NCBI GenBank assembly: GCA_964035575.1
Contig: OZ037836.1
Span: 186,001-250,000, forward strand
Length of the DNA stretch: 64,000 bases
Reading direction: 5' to 3'
Source of the DNA: Rhynchopus sp. YZ270_cl-10
Taxonomy: Eukaryota > Euglenozoa > Diplonemea > Diplonemida > Diplonemidae
The notes beneath the pieces were generated by a model. That model saw nothing but the letters and a program-made list of their open reading frames with translations. It ran no database searches and was not told the DNA's origin. Position 1 is the first letter of the stretch; each line of letters opens with the position of its first letter. This document shows, in pieces, positions 18,305 to 29,397 of this stretch. Both the position numbers and the translations under genes were made by a program.

Positions 18305-19702
18305 TCACTTCATAAGACGTTCGTATTCTCTTCTCTTGTATTGTGGTGCCTTCAGCCCACCAATGAGCGCTGCGAACAACGCACCCAACCCGAGCAGGCC
18401 TGCCACAATCGCTGCGACCAGTCTGTAGTGCCCACGGTCCACCAGCGCCTGGCATGGAAACACAGCGGCAGCACCGACCGCTTGCCCTGCCATCACCACT
18501 AGACCCCCCGCCACAGACGCATCTACTGGGAAGGATAGCTCCACTGCCAGCTCCATTGCTACAGGGTAGCCAGCTAGCGCAAAGAACCCAATGCACACAC
18601 ACACACCGTACAGCTCGTACAGACACCCCTCACGCAGGAAAAACCAGAACCCCGCGAGCGACACACAACCCCCCACATCAGCCACCACCAACAACGTTTT
18701 AAACCGATGCGTCCGTGCCACCCGCCCACCTACAATGCAGCCAATCAACCCGCTTGCAAGCATGATGGCATTCATCCTGCCTGATTCTTCATTGGTGTAC
18801 CCATAGGGGGTGACAATCTGGTCGCGGAGGGTTCCAAGAATTTGAAATGCACCTGAACCTACAGCGGTGCAGGCAAGAAGCAGGAGAAATGCTGGGTTGC
18901 GCAGTACTGTTGTGATTTCTTTTAGCAAAGGGCGTGATGTCTTTGAGAGAAGCGGCTTTGTATCGGCGGCGGCTGAAGGAGGAGACTTCGGTGCTATCGG
19001 GACAAAAAACACAGCGAGAAGCAGTGGGACAGACACTGCCGCGGCGCTTCCGAGATGCAGACTGCGGAAGCCTTCAGAAAACCGCAAAGGGTCGGTCGCA
19101 TTGTCGTTACTATCCTCATCAGGAATAAGAAGCGGCGGGACCAACCCGCCCCCCATCCCTCCAACAAACTGCGCTGCCACACCCAACACCGTCGCAAGCG
19201 GCCGCTCTGCCTCAGGAAACCACACCTGGCTCAACGTTGCCGGGGCATTATACAACAAAGGCTGCGCTGCAGCCGCAAGAATTTGCCCTATAAAAAGTAC
19301 AAAAAAGGTGTGCCCGCTTGTTGCAAGGCAGCGAAGCCAGATTCCAGCACATTGCAAGGTGCATGCCAGGAGAATTCCTGCGCGAAGTCCATAGGTATCC
19401 ATCACCCAGCAAGAAGGAAGGTACGCCGGCAGCATGGCGATCATATATAGCGTGTACAGCATGTCGACCCAGGCCATTGAGATGCCATAAAAGTCGCCGG
19501 TTTCGTGTGATATTTGGGTGTAGCTTTGTGCGGCGGCGGTGCTCAGTGCGACGGCTAGCATGTAGATCGTGAGGACGACCCAGCGTATAGCATAGGAGCG
19601 GTACTGTGTGGTGCTGGTGTCGGTGTTGATCAGAGCTGTGTCAGAGCTGCAGTCGTCGTCGGTGGTTGAGATTTCATCTCTAGGTGTGGTCGGTGTTGTC
19701 AT
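18305..19702 (-). CDS. SLC49/FLVCR-like major facilitator transporter
   Basis: 465 residues with a Ser/Thr/Asp-rich cytoplasmic N-terminus (~1-35) and about 12 hydrophobic segments split by a central loop (~240-265). Family features are YRSYAIRWVVL before helix 1, MDTYGLRAG (101-109, MFS motif A position), GIWLRC (120-125), FIGQILAAAAQPLLYNAPA (137-155) and WFPEAERPLATVLG (161-174). This run matches the SLC49 family (FLVCR1/2, SLC49A3, SLC49A4), whose members move choline, ethanolamine or related solutes and have been linked to haem. The substrate here cannot be told from sequence. The start at 19702 gives a normal N-terminus and the length is usual. It is single-exon and not duplicated, unlike its neighbours. 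Confidence 0.85.
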   Translation of the reverse strand: MTTPTTPRDEISTTDDDCSSDTALINTDTSTTQYRSYAIRWVVLTIYMLAVALSTAAAQSYTQISHETGDFYGISMAWVDMLYTLYMIAMLPAYLPSCWVMDTYGLRAGILLACTLQCAGIWLRCLATSGHTFFVLFIGQILAAAAQPLLYNAPATLSQVWFPEAERPLATVLGVAAQFVGGMGGGLVPPLLIPDEDSNDNATDPLRFSEGFRSLHLGSAAAVSVPLLLAVFFVPIAPKSPPSAAADTKPLLSKTSRPLLKEITTVLRNPAFLLLLACTAVGSGAFQILGTLRDQIVTPYGYTNEESGRMNAIMLASGLIGCIVGGRVARTHRFKTLLVVADVGGCVSLAGFWFFLREGCLYELYGVCVCIGFFALAGYPVAMELAVELSFPVDASVAGGLVVMAGQAVGAAAVFPCQALVDRGHYRLVAAIVAGLLGLGALFAALIGGLKAPQYKRREYERLMK

Positions 19703-20209
19703 AAGAGCGGAACAGGAGAGAAAGCGGAAGGAAAAGGGGAAGAAAGAGAGAGAAAGGGGTGTAGTGCGCTCACCTAGACGAGGCTGTTGTATGGTGTAAA
19801 TGAAGAAAAGGCCCTATAGGGTAGGGTGGATGGATATTAGGTGGTGTGAGTGGGATTGTGAGTGAGAGAGCAGGGGTTTTCCGCAAAGGGGGGCTATACT
19901 TAGGCCAAAAATTCCTGGGATTCTTTGAAAAAAAAAACCTGGAATGGGTTTGTGGAAAAGAGGGTGACAAAGTGGTGCCCAGATATGGGCCTGTTATAAC
20001 TCATGGTAGCTGATTGGGCGGAGAGCACAAAGAAGAAGAAGGGTGAGGGGGTTTTTGATAAATAAATATTTTTTTTGAATAGATAAAAGCAATAAATTAC
20101 TTTTTATTTAAAACAAAAGGCACTCCGTATCCAAAACAGGGGGGCAGTCTGGGGACAAAAACAGATTTCTGTATTGGGGAGGGTGGGAGTGTTTTTCGCT
20201 AAAAAGAAG
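19703..20209. other. Intergenic, upstream of transporter
   Basis: Purine-rich leader just upstream of the transporter ATG, then low-complexity DNA. No gene or conserved block seen. Confidence 0.4.
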
Positions 20210-22910
20210 GGTGAGGGGGGAGTAAGAACCCCCCTGTCCTCTACGATTTTTGAAAAAGGACGAAAAAGACGAAAAAGGACGAAAAAGGACGAAAAAGGAC
20301 GAAAAAGGACGAAAAAGGACACTGTTAATGGTATACAGTAACTAAGTTACCTCTCGCGCTCCTGGTACAAAAAAGCGTCTCACAACCCACTGATAGTTGA
20401 CGCCTGTGTTTTCAAATTGATAAAAAAGTAAAAAAAAACACTTTTCAGTTTCTTGTTTTTGGCAATATATATTCCCTCTGATACCCCTTGCCCTAACCCT
20501 CGTGATAAACCCCCAACCCTTGTTTTATTTTTTCGCCTGCGCAAGCTTCGCTTTCTTTGCCGCCCTCTTCGTTGTCGTGCATATTGCCGTGACCTTGTGG
20601 AGTCTCTGCAAATCCATATTTTCCCTTCCTTCTGATTGCCACCCCATCGTGCTGAACACCCGTTCCTGGACTGCTGTATGCGGGACAATGGAGCACAACT
20701 TTTTCGCTCGTGGTGGAAGAAGAAGATTAGGGTAGAGTTTCGACGCAATTCCCCAAAACACTTCAGGTGCGGATTTCTCGTGACACCAAAGCATCTTCGA
20801 GTGGTACGGAGCCTCTCTTGAGAGGAAACACGAAATCTCCCTCAGAAGTTCTAGCTCAGCCTCCTCGTTGTCAGCCCACAGCTCCACTGCTTTTTCTGCC
20901 TGATCCATGAGGCTCTTTGGATCGAACGTCTCAAGGTACCTTCCCAAAACCCCACGAGGGACTTTGCCTTCTGCGTCAGGAATGTAGCACGTAGGGGACA
21001 AGATGGTGGCAAGAACACAGTGGCTGGTATCGACGTAGTATTTCTCTCGTTCATCCCTCGCCTTCTTGCACTTCTTGTGTCCAGGAACTTCCCCGTCAGG
21101 TGTAGTGCAGGCATTAAACACCTGCTTCAAAGCCCAGAACATCGGGAGAATGTGGCCAATGCGAGCAGAGTCTTGTTCCATGTACCTGATGGCTTCTGTC
21201 GTCGAGCACACTAACTTCCGCACAAACATGAACTTCTCCCAAAAAGCGAGATCTCCGAACTTCTGCAGGGCGGGCATCTGGTTGTGGATGCTGGTTTCAT
21301 TTTCGTCGTTCATGAGCGTCCGCATGGTGTTGAAGTTGTTGTTGATCCAATCCCAGGAGTCCCCAATCGTCAGCCAACGAGTATTGTTCCCAACGGGCGA
21401 CACTTTCTCCACCATAGCCGATGCCGCTTGGATTGCATACACAGCCTTCCTGATGTTCTCCGTGTTCTTTACCGCAGACACGATCTGGTTGCTCCACACG
21501 AAGTACGCGTTATACACGTTAGGTGTATCCTTCTTTGATACAGTGCGGGTTCCGATAATATCATTCAGCAGCCTGTTTAAAGCATGGCACACGCACACCA
21601 AGATGAGGATTGTCGGGTAAACGTCCTTCAGGTCTTTGGCACCCTTCAAAATTGCCGACCCCGCGTCGACCAAAACGGCTGTCAGGTACTGCCCGATGCC
21701 CGTCTCCGAGATGATCTGCTTCAGCGCGGTGCAGTACTCCTCCCCGTCATGCGATCGTTGGGTCAGCGTGTGGCTCGCCAGCAGCTGTGGCTCAGGAGAA
21801 CAGATGGACACGCTGAGGAGGTGCTGTTTCTTCAGCTTGGATTCCCAAGCGTCGGCGTGCAGGGAGATCCCGGTACCGTTGTCCCGGGCAGCGTGCTTGA
21901 TGCGAGTAATCTCATCAAGCACAATCTCCTCGTACGCCGCATCCAGCAGCGGCCCACGAATGGCGTCCTCGTCTACCACCCTCCTCAGCGTGGGGCGAGT
22001 CGCCCGCATGGCCGCCTTAAACTCGGGGGAGGAGGCAAAACTGAAGGGGATACCTCCACAGTAGTAGGCCTTGGCCCAAGCTGAATCAATCAGCTTGTTC
22101 TCGGCCTCCGACACCCTGTCCACCACTCCAAGCAAAGATTGCTTGGGGTGGGCAGACCGAGTGTGTGCCTTGGGCACAGGCTTCGCCTTAGTAGATGTTG
22201 GGGCTGGGGCTGCTGGGGCTGGGGCTGAGGCTGCTGCTGAGGCTGCTGAGACTGCTGCTGGGGCTGCTGAGGCTGCTGCTGGAGCTACTGGGGCTGCTGC
22301 TGGGGCTGCTGAGGCTGCTGCTGGGGCTGGGGCTGCTGCTGCTGGGGCTGAAACAATGGTGCAATCTGCATCTGCATCTGCTTCTGCATCTTCATCATCT
22401 TCTTCATCGACATCTTCAGCATCTTCCATCCGGCTGCGCTTCCTCTTCTTAGCCAATTCAGCCTGTAGAATATGTGTGTGAATATTTTCGAGTAAATTTA
22501 TTTTCAAACCTTGGCTTTGTTCTTGTAAACCTCCTCCGCATCTTTGCAGGACACAATGTGCTGCTTCCTCCTCTCCGCGTTCGACGCCTGGGCCATTGTC
22601 CCCTGGCATGCGTTGCACGTCAAAAACCTTCCGGTTTTTGAAAACAGCTCCCAAGTCCAGCATTTAGCTCTTGGCATGATTTGTTTTTTTTTTCTTGTGT
22701 TTTTCTGTTGTTGGAGGACTTGAAATCAAGATTTTTTTTTTGGGGGGGGGATTTTTTTGGGTGAACAGTGTTTTTCCTGGTGATTTTTCTGTACTGTACT
22801 TCCTGTATTGTCCTTTTTCGTCCTTTTTCGTCCTTTTTCCCAGATCGAAAAAGGACGAAAAAGACGAAAAAGACGTAGAGGACGAAAAAGGACAAGGGGT
22901 ATTCTTAGGG
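20210..22910 (-). mobile_element. hAT-superfamily DNA transposon, probably complete
   Basis: A hAT transposase gene is flanked by clustered gacgaaaaag motifs: 20255-20320 on the left, and 22808-22893 on the right in both orientations. Such subterminal repeats are usual transposase-binding sites in hAT elements. Candidate imperfect terminal inverted repeats are taagaacccccctgtcc near 20232 and the reverse complement of ggacaaggggtattctta near 22888-22905. Exact ends and an 8-bp target duplication could not be fixed by eye. Confidence 0.65.
20525..22677 (-). CDS. hAT transposase with N-terminal BED zinc finger, two exons
   Basis: Exon 1 is 22677-22510 (56 codons, MPRAKCWTWELF start), exon 2 is 22462-20525, and the phase-0 intron of 47 nt has GTTTGA donor and CTACAG acceptor. 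Total is about 701 residues. Exon 1 carries Cys21, Cys24, His40 and Cys44 (TCNACQ ... HIVSC), a BED finger. Then come an acidic run, an Ala/Pro repeat region (~22190-22400), a catalytic core (GISLHADAW, AVLVDAGSAILKG, CVCHALNRLLNDI) and the C-terminal hAT dimerisation motif QERVFSTMGWQSEGRENMDL. The frame is otherwise open, so it may be active. A continuous ORF begins upstream at 22663 in another frame, but it lacks the zinc finger and reads through the intron; the spliced model is preferred. Confidence 0.8.
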
Positions 22911-23324
22911 GGGAGGAGCAGAGGTGATCAGTCAAGCATTGGGGGATTCTCAGGGATTTTTTTTTTGAACCGAAAAAACCGGGGAAATAATAAAACCTAC
23001 ATCCTCGAAACTTTTCTACACAAATGATTTCATTGAACGCATCCCCCTTTTTTTTTTCTAATTATTTATTTGAAACGCAGAGTTTGTTTTGGCCCCGTCT
23101 GTGAGTGTTGGTTGAATTGGAGTCGGGGAGCACAGGTTGGGGAGAAAAGAGAGAGAGGAAACAAATACAAGACTATCGAATTATACACACGAATTCATCC
23201 TTCGATTCCAAAAAGGTCCGATCCTTACAGTTTGTATTATTTCCTAACAACCACTCCGTTAAACTGCGCTACGCTGCGTTACACTGCGTTGTTGTCTGCA
23301 AAAAAAAAGTGTGATAAAAAATCA
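22911..23324. repeat. Dispersed repeat (plus-strand copy) and flanking spacer
   Basis: 23080-23305 is the plus-strand copy of the repeat at 6230-6405 (ggccccgtctgtgagtgttg through attatttcc to gttgttgtctgc). 22983-23050 (ataataaaacctacat ... gaacgcatccc) also occurs at 41236-41295. No gene. Confidence 0.55.
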
Positions 23325-24239
23325 GGGGGGGGGTGTAGGGGATATCAAAGGGGTGTCACATTTGACGTTTTTCAAATTAGTGAAAACCGCCTATCAGAAA
23401 GTGCCGAAACCGCCTCCAACCACCCCACACCCCCCAGAAAACCTGTTCTTGCCCCGAAACTACCCATAGGGGGGTCTTCTGGGCCGTAAAATGCAATTCT
23501 AAAAAGTGGTCACACTTCTGTACCTGGGCACCCCCACAGAACCCCCTTCAGAATACGAGAAAATAAAGTTCGACAACGCCACGGTCTGAGAGGGTTGGAA
23601 AGCAGGCTGAGGCACACGCGACGCTTGTGCTGGTGTTCTTCGGGGGAGAACTGTGCAGAAAGCGCCGGGGCGGCATCCTGCATGGCTGCACAGAGGTTGA
23701 AGAGAAGGGCGGGTCTAGGGGTGCGACTCCACTGTTTATAGGTGGGAACCATTGTCGTAATAACCTCTTACGGCATTTTTGGCCATTTCCAGGCCACCTC
23801 CGGTCGGAAAACCCCCCAGAAATGGGTCAGAAACACCCTGTGACCCGAAAATTCATGATAAGGGCGACTCAGAATATGATAAAATGCAAAAAAGTAGTGA
23901 AAAAGTGGCATTTTGACGGTTTTGGCCATGTTAGGTAAAATGGCCATTTTTGGTGAAAAAAATCAAAAAAACAGCAAAATTTCGACATCATGACAGCTGC
24001 TTGGGCACCAAACTGCCCCAGGGAGGTCCTGTGCGTCCATTCCGACCTGTTTTGGACACTTTAGGTACTTTTTTTTGGCCGTTTTTTGGTGTTTTTGTGG
24101 TAAAAAACGTCCTATGATAGCCTATACTAATCGCAAGACACCGTTTGTCCCTTCTGGACCAATATGTGGGCCAAAAAATGGGTGAAACCCCCCGAAAAAG
24201 CACTCCGGGAGCCCAGATAGTTCCAAATTTCCCCGCCAA

Positions 24240-25018
24240 CTCACAAAACCACCACAGACCACAAACACAACACGGTGGTAATCCTCACAGACAGCCAGTC
24301 AGCACTACGTGCGTTGGAGACAGGTCCGGTGAAGGCTACGGGACTTCTCTGCGACGTGTGGTCGGCACTACACCGGGCTACAACCAAGGTGCGGGTGATC
24401 ATGCAGTACATCCCGTCACATGTGGGGGTGAGTGGAAATGAGGAAGCGGACCACGAAGCCAAGTTAGGTACGGCCACGTACCAAGCAGAACGGGCATCAC
24501 AAAAAGGCCGCCTACAAGAGGAACCACTCACGCTCCTCGCGTGCAAAGCGGCGATACGCGCAGTCTGCTCCAGCTACACACCCCAACCGGCGAGCGAACT
24601 CTACAGCACGATCACGGCGGACACCCCGAAGGGAGTGGCGCGACCCAAGCTGAGCACACCGGAGCTCACGCGGCGGGGAGCAGTGCAGATGAGACTGCTG
24701 CGGACAGAGCGCCACCCTGCGCTGTTCGACTACATGGGCAGCAACGACGTGGCACGCTGCAACAACTGCACGGCAAAAGCAAAGGCGACACTGAAACACA
24801 TGTTCAAAGTGTGTTCAGCCACCAAGGCACTAAGGACAGACCTACTGCCAAACAAGTCGCTCAAGTTCTTACTGCTAGAGCAACCCCAGTTGTGCCTGAA
24901 GTACATCAGCGCGGCAAAACTGACAGAGGCCAGCCTGCCTGAACTCGTGCGGAGCAACACCTACTGAGGAGACGCCGGCCAAAACTTGAAACAATAAAGA
25001 CAAGAAAAAAAAAAAAAA
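24240..25018 (+). mobile_element. 5'-truncated LINE 3' end: RNase H domain, CCHC motif, poly(A)
   Basis: An open frame enters at about 24240 and ends at TGA 24965-24967. It shows an RNase H domain (VVILTDSQSALRALETGP ... YIPSHVGVSGNEEADHEAKL) and a C-terminal zinc-knuckle-like cluster (RCNNCTAKAKATLKHMFKVC). These are the last parts of the ORF of RNase H-bearing LINEs such as the I/ingi groups. An AATAAA follows at ~24992 and an A13 tail ends at 25018. The reverse transcriptase and endonuclease are missing, so this is a dead 5'-truncated copy. Its frame is intact, suggesting a fairly recent insertion. Confidence 0.8.
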
Positions 25019-25149
25019 CCACGAACAAAAAGCAAGCCCAGGATGTACCTGCGGCACCACGACCAGCGCAACTGACGGTTGCGAAGACAATACATGTGCG
25101 GAACGCCGTCTTCTACGAAGACGTGTGTTACACTTTCAAACATACTTTT

Positions 25150-25350
25150 TACTTTTCAAAAAAAAAAAAACAACAAAAAACAGAAAACAGAAAAAAAACA
25201 AAAAAAAAAAAAAAAAAAAAAAAAGCAAAAAAAAAAAAACAAAAAAAAACAAATCATTGATTTTCCTTTTAATTTATAAAGTGCCCAGGCCCCGGGGCTT
25301 GGGTGCACTTTATAAATTTTTTTTTTTTTATCATATTTTTTTTTTCCTTT
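25150..25350. repeat. A-tract, hairpin and T-tract cluster
   Basis: A-rich tract at 25158-25250, then a palindrome at about 25268-25318 (aatttataaagtgcccaggc ... cttgggtgcactttataaat) with a ~23-bp stem and 2-nt bulge, then a T-tract at 25317-25345. Mirror-image A and T tracts suggest two retro-inserts joined tail to tail, but no body is recognised on the right-hand side. Confidence 0.5.
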
Positions 25351-25718
25351 TGACTCCGTGGTTAACCTCGTGTGAGGTTGCGCGGAGTTCGCAGTCAGGC
25401 CAGGGAGCCACGTAACAAGGCTCGACTGCCACATAGTGGGGGGAGATCTGTGCAGCCTGTATGTTCCCCCCGATTTTCGTGGTAAATGGGGAGGCGCTTC
25501 CGTTTAACGGCAACCCACAAGAGTAGAACAACAACCAAACTTTTGAGAAACAGACGCCAATGAGACCTAGAGTCTCTCTTCTTACTTGTGTGCTACAGAC
25601 AAACATGACAACGCTAACCACGACTGCCACGGCAGAGCGGGGTCCCTAACGGTTCACTGGGGGGGATCCACATAGATAAAGAAAACAAAAAATACGAAAG
25701 CAAGGAAGAAAACCAGTA

Positions 25719-25742
25719 AAAAAAAAAAAAAAAAAAAAAAAC
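25719..25742 (+). repeat. Poly(A) tract
   Basis: A run of more than 20 A residues preceded by ataaagaaaacaaaaaatac near 25675 looks like the tail of another short retro-insert inside the long-TIR element. No coding body is recognised upstream. Confidence 0.4.
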
Positions 25743-26029
25743 CACCTCAAAAACATGCCAGGAAAACATTTTTAAAAACTATAGGGAGTCACACCCCCTA
25801 TGGGGAGGTGTGCCCAGGTACAGAAGTGTGACCACTTTTTTAGAATTGCATTTTACGGCCCAGAAGACCCCCCTATGGGGAGTTTCGGGGCAGGAACAGG
25901 TTTTCTGGGGGGTGTGGGGTGGTTGGAGGCGGTTTCGGCACTTTCTGATAGGCGGTTTTCACTTATTTTGAAAAACGTCAAATGTGACACTTTTAAATAG
26001 GCCTTTGATATCCCCTAGGGGGGGGGGGG

Positions 26030-27640
26030 GGTGGGAATAAATGTGCAAATGTAATCAACACAAAGACCAGAACTGAAAAAAGAAGCATCCCCCTTAGTAG
26101 GTCCTACGGCAGTAATGGCAAGATACGAGGATACGGGATACGTAAGGATACGTTAATGGTGTGGCCGACGACCCCAAAATAGCAGAAAATAGCACCTCCC
26201 TTCGGCCACACCAGTTTTAAGGATGATATTATAGGAAGGCTCTAGGGATACAGCTCCGGGATATGAAGAATACCATCTGTATCCCTAATCTTGAAAACTA
26301 ACCGTATCCTACCGTATCCGCCCATCACACTGCGCTACGGGGTATGTGACATGGCCACCCCTTGTACAGTGGTGGCTACATACGTGGTGGATGAGCGTAT
26401 GCACCAAAAGCGCATACGTGAGTCGTGTGCAAAGACGTATAATTTTGCTTGCTCTAGAAACTACTGGTCAAAAAAAAAAAAGATACCAGTGTGGTGTCCA
26501 GGGCATATCCTAAGTCTGTACCCGGTACCCGCGGATTTTTGAAAAAAAGTGCGCCCCTTTTTTTTGCACGGCTATAAGGTCCCACGTTGCCCCTTTTTTT
26601 TGCACGAGGGGTCTAGGGGGTCTAAGGGGAAACCTACTTGACAAAAGTGCCCGTAAAAAAAATATTTGGAAAGATCTGGTGCGAAACAGTCAAAAAACAC
26701 CATTTTCGGTGGGGAAAAATTCACCCCCTATGGGGTGGCCCGTGGTCGAAGCGAAGTGTCGTTTTCTAGTTTTTTGTGTACCTGTGTACTGTGTACTGTA
26801 TATTTGGGTTTGCTAATCCTTAACACTCGCAAACCCCTGTGTGTGGGTTTTTGGGTGTGAAAATGTGGGTTGTGTGACAAGGCAAAAGGCACGTGTGCAC
26901 GACCGTGTGTGGCCCACGCAGGGTTCTGATAACGCGCAAGCGTGATTTCGGCGCCACATACACGGGTCTGGGCCAAAAAACCGGGTTTTGTGTTGAAACT
27001 TGCGGTTTTTGGTGCAAAACGCCTGTTTTGCCTATAGAATTCTTAAAGAACGCACGGTTTCAAAGGCGTTTCCACGTAAACTCCCGACATGAAAATGGGA
27101 ATTAAAAACAAATCTCTCAGAGATCTGATTTATTGAAGTTCTCAAAAATGGCCCAATCTTTCCAATGCCGAAAAAATCTTACACTTTGGTGACTCTGCGA
27201 AATGTCGACAATCCAAACGATTGGTGGACCCCTGTGTACTGTGCGGAAATTGACCAAAAACGAGAACTTGTCCATTTCGGCAAATTGACCCCACCACTGG
27301 CCGGACGGATTCCGGAAATGCAAATGCCGATGTTTAAAAGCGCCACCAACGATGAAATCTGGAAAAAAAATCAAAAAAAAATCCGCCCCTTTTTTTTGCA
27401 CCCTTTTGGCAAATTTGGCCGCTCAGACCTCATATTTAGGATATGCCCTGGTGTGTGTCAAATAGCTATCTGCACACACAGGAAAAATGGGAAACGAAAC
27501 AAGGGGGAGAGTTTGGTAATTTTGTACGCTTCCACCCTTCCAGGGTTCGGGGCTGTTGCTCTGCTCTAGACGTATTGCTGTATTCGTAAAAAAGAAATCG
27601 AAATGCACACCTACGTGTCCTTTTTGTGTTCCACCATCGC
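26030..27640. other. Intergenic DNA, one weak plus-strand ORF
   Basis: No certain gene. 26158-26214 forms a stem-loop (tggtgtggccg ... cggccacacca). gcgccccttttttttgcac motifs recur at 26550-26610 and near 27385. A 134-codon plus ORF at 27165-27569 begins MPKKSYTLVTLRNVDNPNDW and looks protein-like for its first ~75 residues. Its 3' part overlaps a dispersed repeat shared with 12205 and 50590, so it is either a hypothetical small gene or a fragment. Confidence 0.35.
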
Positions 27641-27648
27641 AACAATAC

Positions 27649-27801
27649 AATAAAGACAAAAGGGAGAGGTTGTGGTGAAATGCAGACACCTCGACCTGTC
27701 GGTGAAATGTGGCTCTACTCCAACCCGCCCCAGAATAGAAAAATGGAAAAAGGAAGGGAGTAGGACTACGGTGTTCAATTTCCTTTTTAGCATTGCATGG
27801 A
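27649..27801. repeat. Dispersed repeat, copy of 3420-3570
   Basis: Same orientation and limits as the copy at 3420-3570. It directly abuts the orphan 5' block that begins at 27818. Confidence 0.7.
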
Positions 27802-27817
27802 ATCTTATCAGAATAAA

Positions 27818-28265
27818 AACAAACAACACAAGAGACCAGAGAGCTGCTCTCTCGATGACACGCTGTGGGAGCAGAGTGGGAGAGAACAGGTTGGTGGTGT
27901 GACGAGGTGTGGCACAGTTTACGGACACTGCGACTGCAGTGCTTTGTGGTCGCGAAGGGTGTGCATCCTTGACAGGGCACACAGACTCACACTCACACGG
28001 GTGCACGCACACAACACACACCTGTATCGTGCATTTGTACAAATGAACGACAAAAGCTCTCTGCACAATCTAAACATACACACGTTTCTTCTGAAAGGAA
28101 GGATTCGCGGGAACAAGATATTTGATTAACATCCTGTTGTTTGGGAAATTTTTGATCTGATTTAAGAACCAAAACTATGTCAAATATTTACGTACACACA
28201 CGTGTTCATTCTAAAAAAGGAGAGGTAAAAAATCGTGAAACGCAAAAATGGGGGTGGTTTGGGGG
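27818..28265 (-). promoter_or_regulatory. Orphan copy of the EGF-gene 5' block
   Basis: About 450 nt match 37385-37845, which lies upstream of the gene starting at 37016, with related copies at 50230-50600, 55690-56105 and 59716-60010. Conserved parts include agagagctgctctctcg and cctgtatcgtgcatttgtac. Here, on the minus-strand downstream side, there is no EGF gene: the sequence turns into the dispersed repeat at 27801. It is a leftover of a lost unit or a transposed fragment. Confidence 0.6.
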
Positions 28266-28659
28266 GTATATTATTACTGCTTTTTTAAAAATGAAAAAGC
28301 AGAAACTTAAAAAGAAGAAAACAGCAAAAAACGTTGTGTGAAACGGTTTTTGCTGAAATTTTCAAAACTTTTCTGCACATTTTTTATACTTTCCTGGGAG
28401 AGTAGCTTTTCTTGTTTTCTTGACAGTTGTGGTTGAGTTCGTTTTATGGGTAGGTCATGGGCACCCAATAAGCTAAACACTCTTGATTTAAGCACCAAAA
28501 CTATGTCAACTATTTACGTACACACGCGTGTTCATTCTAAAAAAGGGGAGGTAAAAACTCTAAAAGGACTACCACAGTATGAGGTTATAAGCACAAATAA
28601 GGGTATTGGAGCGACTGCAGCATTTCCCTGACCTAGAACGAGTTTTCATACGTTTCGTA

Positions 28660-29397
28660 TTAAATATGTTCGTATGAAAAAAGCTTTTGCTTTCGTTTCA
28701 TTCTTGTCTTTCTCTGTTGTTCAGCATCAGCCCCCTTGCCACCGTCCCTGCTTTTGGCCAAGGTGTGCTGTTTGCTCCGGATGCATTGACTCCCACTTCG
28801 CGAGACACACACGCACGAAGCGTCTCCGTACACACGACACCCGCCCATGTCACTACCTTTGTGCAGTAGCAGAACACAGGCAGGTGGGTGGTAGGGGGTC
28901 CACACGACGCAGGTTCAGGGCACAAAGGCCCTGCGCAATTGGAACGTGCTGACCTGGCCAGAAGAGGGAACGGTGGCTTTGGGATGGGGAAATATGCTGT
29001 GCTAGTTTCTCAAAAAAGGGGTGGGGGGGAACCCAGGGGGGGATGGGGAAATAAAAGAAGTTGCAGTAAGACAATAAAGCCTTATGTGTCAGGTCGTCGT
29101 ACTGTGTGCTATAAAACGAAACCAAGGCATTAATGTCTGTGTTCAGCAGAAAGGGGTTGGATGGAAAAGGTGTTCTGTGCTTTACAAAAGGGGGAAACAA
29201 AATAAAGGTTGGCAAGATGACACAGCTTCTACGGTGCTGAGTCACCTTGAATAAAACAAACAAACAAAAGAATGTTTTATTCTCGAAATGTTGAACACAT
29301 GATGTATTCTGATTCTGGAAAAAAGCGCAAAATCGGTGTCGTTCGTTTCATTGTATTTTCAGAATACATTTGAAACGTGTTGCCACGGGTTCTGTAC
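28660..29397 (-). repeat. 3' flank repeat of EGF gene 1 (with poly(A) signal)
   Basis: About 740 nt follow the stop of the gene at 29398. They are shared with 38497-39225, 51057-51777 and 61997-62717, each next to the same stop-codon context. On the coding strand AATAAA is at 29276-29281, about 120 nt after the stop, so at least the proximal part is 3'UTR. A 136-codon minus frame (28853-29263) is open in three copies but broken in the fourth, which argues against a second gene. Confidence 0.65.

Larger units (their letters stand above)
23325..26029. mobile_element. Composite element bounded by ~205-nt inverted repeats
   Basis: 23325-23537 and 25803-26029 are inverted copies of each other: the left contains gatatcaaaggggtgtcaca and tggtcacacttctgtacctg, the right their reverse complements, in the same order and spacing. 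Identity is roughly 90% by eye. The interior holds noncoding DNA (23538-24239), a truncated LINE (24240-25018), A-tracts and a hairpin. No transposase is recognised inside, so this is a nonautonomous long-TIR element later hit by retrotransposons, or a chance inverted duplication. Confidence 0.65.

Noticed and set aside
22190-22400. GCTG-rich run as a regulatory triplet repeat
   Set aside because: It encodes an Ala/Pro linker inside the hAT transposase frame.
27649-27801. Possible tRNA-derived SINE (minus-strand gggttggagtagagcc as a B box)
   Set aside because: The match to a B box is weak, no A box or cloverleaf could be drawn, and the other copy at 3420 adds no tail.
28853-29263. 136-codon minus frame in the EGF 3' flanks, seen also at 51203 and 62143
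   Set aside because: It is interrupted in the copy at 38687-38950, has no recognisable domain and lies in 3'UTR/flank repeat DNA.
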